This document shows positions 17,288-20,477 of a stretch of 20,477 nt of DNA, one piece after another. The stretch's first letter is position 1, and each line of letters starts with the position of its first letter. The notes beneath the pieces were generated by a model. That model had not been told where the DNA came from. It saw nothing but the letters and a program-made list of their open reading frames with translations, and made no database searches. The position numbers and the translations under genes were made by a program. The stretch comes from Coemansia sp. RSA 1804 (taxonomy: Eukaryota; Kickxellomycota; Kickxellomycetes; Kickxellales; Kickxellaceae), in assembly GCA_027578815.1 (NCBI GenBank), contig JANBTH010000331.1:1-20477 (forward strand). Reading direction: 5' to 3'.

Positions 17288-18814
17288 GATTTATTTCCAG
17301 CTGCATGCAATATGTTGCAAATAACCGCACTTGACGTATATACAAGTCGTCACGTCGCCGTTAACTCGACGGCCAAAGATGACAAAAGCCGACCGGCGCA
17401 AGGTGCTTTTTGGAAGAACAAGTAGGCGGAAATCGTAATGGTCTATAATGTACAAGTGTATAGAAAGTGCTAGTCGAAACAATACAGAATGAAAACGAGA
17501 AGAGAGTGATGAAAATAAAAAAGAAGAGATCCCGTACTCTAGTTTTTTCATCTTCTTTTCTTCCTCTTCATCTGTCAATTTAAAGAAGACACAAACAGAC
17601 GACGATGCCACAAACAACCAAACAGATAAAATTAGCTTGCCCAGCTATGGTTGCATGTCCAGCATGGTCTTGCGAAAAGCCATGTGTGGGGAGAAAGATT
17701 GATTGTTCCATCTGGCTCGCCGCTCCACTATTTGCTCCACGAAAACTTTACACAGTTTGGTGGAATCACTCTCGGCTATTTTACCTTGCATGATGCTTCT
17801 TGTACTTTATTCCCTTCCTTCCGGTGCCAAACCTGTTCTTTCCTATTTCCCTTTTCCTTATTCTTTGCCATATTAAGTGGGCATGTCATTGGTGCATGTT
17901 TCGCCAACTTTCAATATGCAATATCGGGCCTAAAGTAAATAAACAAAATAAAAAGCTTCATGGGAAGAGATGGCCAACAGAATGTTACTTGGGGATAGTA
18001 CGCCAATGTTTTCTTGGCAATGCCGATTGTTTGGGCATATCAGCATTGGTTTGGCCAAACCAAACAAAGCAGCCTCCCAACAACATCTTCCACATTGTGC
18101 AAGCGTCCAGGTGGAATAAGAGCAGCCAGGCGTAAAAAAGTTAAATTATCTGTATGCAAATACTGCTTCCGCAATTTATGCAAACGCTCTTTGTTGCTAC
18201 CAGACGCAAAAGCAGTCAGTCCAACCAGAAGAAGAGATAAAGCATTGAAAGTGATGTCGGAAGAGGTCGGCTCAAACGAAAAGTACTTTTCTACTGAAAG
18301 ATAGCGGCAGCGTCTGGTTTTCCAGGCCGCGATGAGTGCAAACTCTAAACAAAATTACATCTATTATTTGGGAGGACGCTTGCATCAAAAAACATCCCCC
18401 TCCGATTGTTACACAGTTGTTCGTAATTCCGTTTGCAGGCCCAGACTGCCACATTATTTGCCAAAGACTACGCCACGCAAACAAAAAAAGTGTAAATACA
18501 AAACCACCTTTTCAACAAAGACGGTCTGTCTGTCAATGATAACCTGTTTGTTGTGCTTCCGGGTGGCTGATGCCGTGGATGGATCTCGTATGCCCATCGG
18601 TTATTACAAGAAGATGGTCATTGGATATCTAGAACATTTAGCAATGCTTTCTCGTATAAAAGTAAAGGGTTAGCTTCTCAGTTTATTAATTCAAATCATC
18701 CAAAAGACCCCCACGTTGCTACGTGTTTCTAACTACACACAGCCCCTTATATGCCGCGTATGTGCCAAACAATGGAGACAAGAGCTATCCGCAAGTCTTG
18801 GGGTTAAAAGATAA
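17288..18814. other. gene-poor AT-rich region between the RING gene and the peptide genes
   Basis: About 1.5 kb has no convincing gene. 17288-17620 is the 5' flank of the PA-TM-RING gene. Open frames of 60-113 codons (for example 17651-17938, 18014-18304, 18332-18673 plus, and 18272-18484 minus) show no motif, signal peptide or family resemblance, and several lack an ATG. The 18014-18304 frame has one CxxC pair, which is insufficient. From about 18655 the sequence becomes recognisably homologous to the 3' flank of the second peptide gene. A decayed gene or transposon remnant cannot be excluded, but no terminal repeats were seen. Confidence 0.5.
18682..18687 (-). terminator. AATAAA signal of secreted peptide gene A
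   Basis: AATAAA on the minus strand lies about 130 nt after the stop of peptide gene A. The surrounding sequence, AGTTTATT followed by AAATC and TTGCTAC on the plus strand, is repeated downstream of peptide gene B, so the signal was duplicated with the gene. Confidence 0.5.
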
Positions 18815-19036
18815 CTACGACCAGCGCATACAGCGACGCATGCAGTGGTTGTAGTTCCACGAAAAGCGGCACTGGCGGTTGCAATGCTCCCATAGCCACC
18901 ACCCGCCACCACCACCGTGCTGCTCTATTCCCTGTGGATTAGCCTCCGGCAGAGGAAGTGGCTCGGGATCGGCATTGGCCAGTACAACGGCACTGGTCGA
19001 GGCAAGAACAAAGGCAGACAACAGAGCGATCTTCAT
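18815..19036 (-). CDS. small secreted Cys/Trp/Arg-rich peptide precursor A (73 aa)
   Basis: This is a tiny secreted-protein gene. Residues 1-20 are a classic signal peptide (MKIALLS then an Ala/Val/Leu core). A short acidic, Pro-rich stretch (about 21-40) and GGGGG (41-45) follow. The C-terminus carries WWLW and then C52, C56, C65, C69 in the pattern C-x3-C-x8-C-x3-C, ending MRWS. The final 28 residues hold five Arg, one Glu and five Trp. The core RQCRFSWNYNHCMRRCMRW (54-72) is identical to that of peptide B 1 kb away. I recognise no named family. Two CxxxC motifs suggest a disulfide-stapled helical hairpin like plant alpha-hairpinins, so an antimicrobial, effector or signalling peptide is possible. 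A dedicated TATA box and conservation of the core make it a real gene despite its size. Confidence 0.82.
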   Translation of the reverse strand: MKIALLSAFVLASTSAVVLANADPEPLPLPEANPQGIEQHGGGGGWWLWEHCNRQCRFSWNYNHCMRRCMRWS

Positions 19037-19166
19037 GATGATGTTGTGAATCAGTGGTGATTGTTTGGTACCAAGAAAAAAGGGAAAGTGTTAGCTTGAA
19101 GGTAAAAACAAGGGCAAGTTGAGCTCCTAAGGAATCAAAAACGTTGTCATAGCGTTCACCCATTGG

Positions 19167-19174
19167 CTTTTATA
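19167..19174 (-). promoter_or_regulatory. TATA box of peptide gene A (TATAAAAG)
   Basis: TATAAAAG on the minus strand starts about 131-138 nt upstream of the ATG at 19036. The matching element of peptide B lies at essentially the same distance from its ATG. The leader between them also shares blocks such as GAAAGT, GCTTGAAG and AAACAAGG (plus-strand reading). Confidence 0.65.
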
Positions 19175-19755
19175 TGACATTTTGAACTAAAAACAAATAT
19201 GCTAACAAGAGCATGTATGTCATTGGATGTATCTAGCAAAAGTAAAGAGATATCAGTGTGTTAAACTTGAAAAGATTAAACTAAAGCCGTACATAGCTAT
19301 TTTGTAAATGCGATCTAACAGCATCTGTGCTCTATTTTATCTCTTTTAAGGAATTCAGCTTACCACAGCACGCGGCTGGATAGCATAGAATAATAATAAT
19401 AATATCAACATGTAATTTGGAAAATTATTGATTAGCAAAAGCAGGATACACATATCAAACACTTGTCTTGATATTGATATAAAGGAAATCTTATTACCAC
19501 ATTACAGCATCTAAACAGATTTGCAATAATAGTTTATTTAAACTTGTAAATAGTAAAGCACAATTATATAAAAATGTTAACCGTTTCAAAAACAGCAAAA
19601 AACTGTTAAATGCTAAAATAACAGTGCCAAAAAGCTGCTCAAACAAAACGCGCTTTATATGAAAATAATTAGCCCAATGATAAACACGAACATATTCACG
19701 CTACTAGTTTTTACGTTATTAGTTTGTTTGAATATAAAATAAGGTAGCAACAAAG

Positions 19756-19761
19756 TTTATT
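19756..19761 (-). terminator. AATAAA signal of secreted peptide gene B
   Basis: AATAAA on the minus strand lies about 110 nt after the stop of peptide gene B, in a block homologous to the 3' flank of peptide gene A. Confidence 0.5.
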
Positions 19762-19870
19762 TAAATCGTCAAAAACCTTTGCTACATATTGCATACTACG
19801 CACAAAAGCATTCAACATGTTCCAGCGTGTGTTTTGAAAGCATGGACGCTCTTATAATGTGTTATAGCAT

Positions 19871-20110
19871 CTACCACCAGCGCATGCAACGGCGCATGCA
19901 GTGGTTATAGTTCCATGAGAAGCGACACTGGCGGTGGCAATGACGCCAGCGCCACCACCCGTGGCCCTGACCTTCCATTCCCCCTTCTCCTCCCTCTCCT
20001 CCCGATGGGTTATGCATCTGCGTAATTGGGGCCTCTTGGGGCTCGGCTGATGCCATTGCAGCTGCACCAGTTGCGGCAATGACAAGGGTAGAGATCAAGG
20101 CAATCTTCAT
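19871..20110 (-). CDS. small secreted Cys/Trp/Arg-rich peptide precursor B (79 aa), paralogue of A
   Basis: This is a paralogue of the peptide at 18815-19036. Residues 1-22 form a signal peptide beginning MKIALIS. An acidic stretch rich in Glu, Pro and Gly follows (about 23-48, with repeated GGEG-type units). The C-terminus has WWRWRHC, then C58, C62, C71 and C75 in the same C-x3-C-x8-C-x3-C spacing, ending MRWW. The last 28 residues contain seven Arg, six Trp and no acidic residue, so it is more cationic than peptide A. I start at ATG 20110, where the protein aligns with A from residue 1; the longer frame from 20227 adds 39 residues encoded in the conserved leader. The acidic middle and basic end resemble antimicrobial-peptide precursors, in which the pro-part neutralises the mature peptide. 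That analogy is inference. Confidence 0.82.
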   Translation of the reverse strand: MKIALISTLVIAATGAAAMASAEPQEAPITQMHNPSGGEGGEGGMEGQGHGWWRWRHCHRQCRFSWNYNHCMRRCMRWW

Positions 20111-20477
20111 ACTGAATGTAAGGTGAGTTGTAGTTGCGAGGATCGCGGTAGAAAGTAGTTGGCTTGAAGATGTCGGAGAAAACAAGGAAGTATAACTTCT
20201 AAAGAACCAGTCTTGCACTAAAAGCAAAGTGTTATATGGCTTATTTATATGGTTTTATTTAAATAAATGCTACATGTTTTAGCTTAATAAAAAGCAACAA
20301 AATGAATGTATCAATATGCGAACGGGAGTTGGATCTCGCAAATAAAATACATAATAGCTTATCGCAAACACAAAACAGATACAACCGCATGTGTACCACT
20401 TCCTTTATTGTTTTATATCTTTTCAACAGTATTTCCACAGTGTTTGTATAATGTGCGATTCATCCAGGGGTTGTTGT
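20111..20477. other. 5' flank of peptide gene B to the window end
   Basis: This AT-rich flank holds the leader and TATA box of peptide B. Further upstream TTGGATCTCGCAAATAAAA (20329-20347) resembles a sequence upstream of peptide gene A (19223-19246). No further gene is visible before the window ends; another copy could lie outside. Confidence 0.5.
20242..20249 (-). promoter_or_regulatory. TATA box of peptide gene B (TATAAATA)
   Basis: TATAAATA on the minus strand begins about 132-139 nt upstream of the ATG at 20110, matching the position of TATAAAAG before peptide gene A. Shared spacing supports both as functional core promoters with roughly 100-nt leaders. Confidence 0.65.

Larger units (their letters stand above)
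19037..19870. other. AT-rich spacer between the two peptide genes
   Basis: This 834-bp spacer contains peptide A's leader and TATA box at the left and the homologous 3' flank of peptide B from about 19733 at the right. The middle (about 19250-19730) is very AT-rich with an ATA run near 19389-19402. I see no gene or mobile-element end in it. Confidence 0.6.

Noticed and set aside
17291..17617. 108-codon minus-strand frame upstream of the RING ligase
   Set aside because: It occupies the expected promoter and leader of that gene and is low-complexity Phe/Leu/Ser-rich with no family resemblance.
17651..18673. Several 60-113-codon frames that could be small genes or transposon remnants
   Set aside because: No signal peptide, domain, codon bias or terminal repeats; some begin only at TTG. 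Nothing beyond chance openness was seen.

Overview
The window looks like a compact, intron-poor fungal nuclear locus. Fungal origin is supported by a sphingolipid C9-methyltransferase, which is a fungal-type enzyme, together with a SLU7 splicing factor, mitochondrial acyl-CoA enzymes, an XRCC2-type RAD51 paralogue, a secretory PA-TM-RING protein and one well-supported 107-nt spliceosomal intron. Unspliced genes, GC-rich coding DNA and AT-rich spacers would fit an early-diverging fungus such as a Kickxellomycotina (Coemansia-like) lineage, but that placement is inference only.

Layout. 1-1386 is AT-rich spacer with one weak candidate for a tiny spliced gene. 1387-4362 (-) encodes a 991-aa unrecognised, probably mitochondrial membrane protein, divergent from XRCC2 (4658-5656, +). 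Three plus-strand genes follow: sphingolipid C9-methyltransferase (6622-8142), CLYBL-like citramalyl-CoA lyase (8441-9568) and a mitochondrial carnitine acyltransferase (9951-11855). The rest is on the minus strand: SLU7 (11976-13343), an NT5DC-type HAD 5'-nucleotidase (13624-15309), a two-exon PA-TM-RING E3 ligase (15696-17287), then a gene-poor AT-rich tail holding two small secreted-peptide genes (18815-19036 and 19871-20110).

Most genes are unlinked housekeeping functions. CLYBL and the carnitine acyltransferase both have N-terminal presequences and both act on mitochondrial acyl-CoA chemistry, but they have separate spacers and there is no evidence of co-regulation.

The most novel feature is the tandem peptide pair. 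Each precursor has a signal peptide, an acidic Pro/Gly-rich middle and a Trp/Arg-rich cationic C-terminus with the spacing C-x3-C-x8-C-x3-C. A 19-residue core is identical in the two proteins although its DNA differs at seven synonymous sites. The duplication also includes the TATA box at the same distance from the ATG, part of the 5' leader and the 3' flank. The pattern resembles a helical-hairpin (alpha-hairpinin-like) antimicrobial or effector peptide. I recognise no named family, so the function is open.
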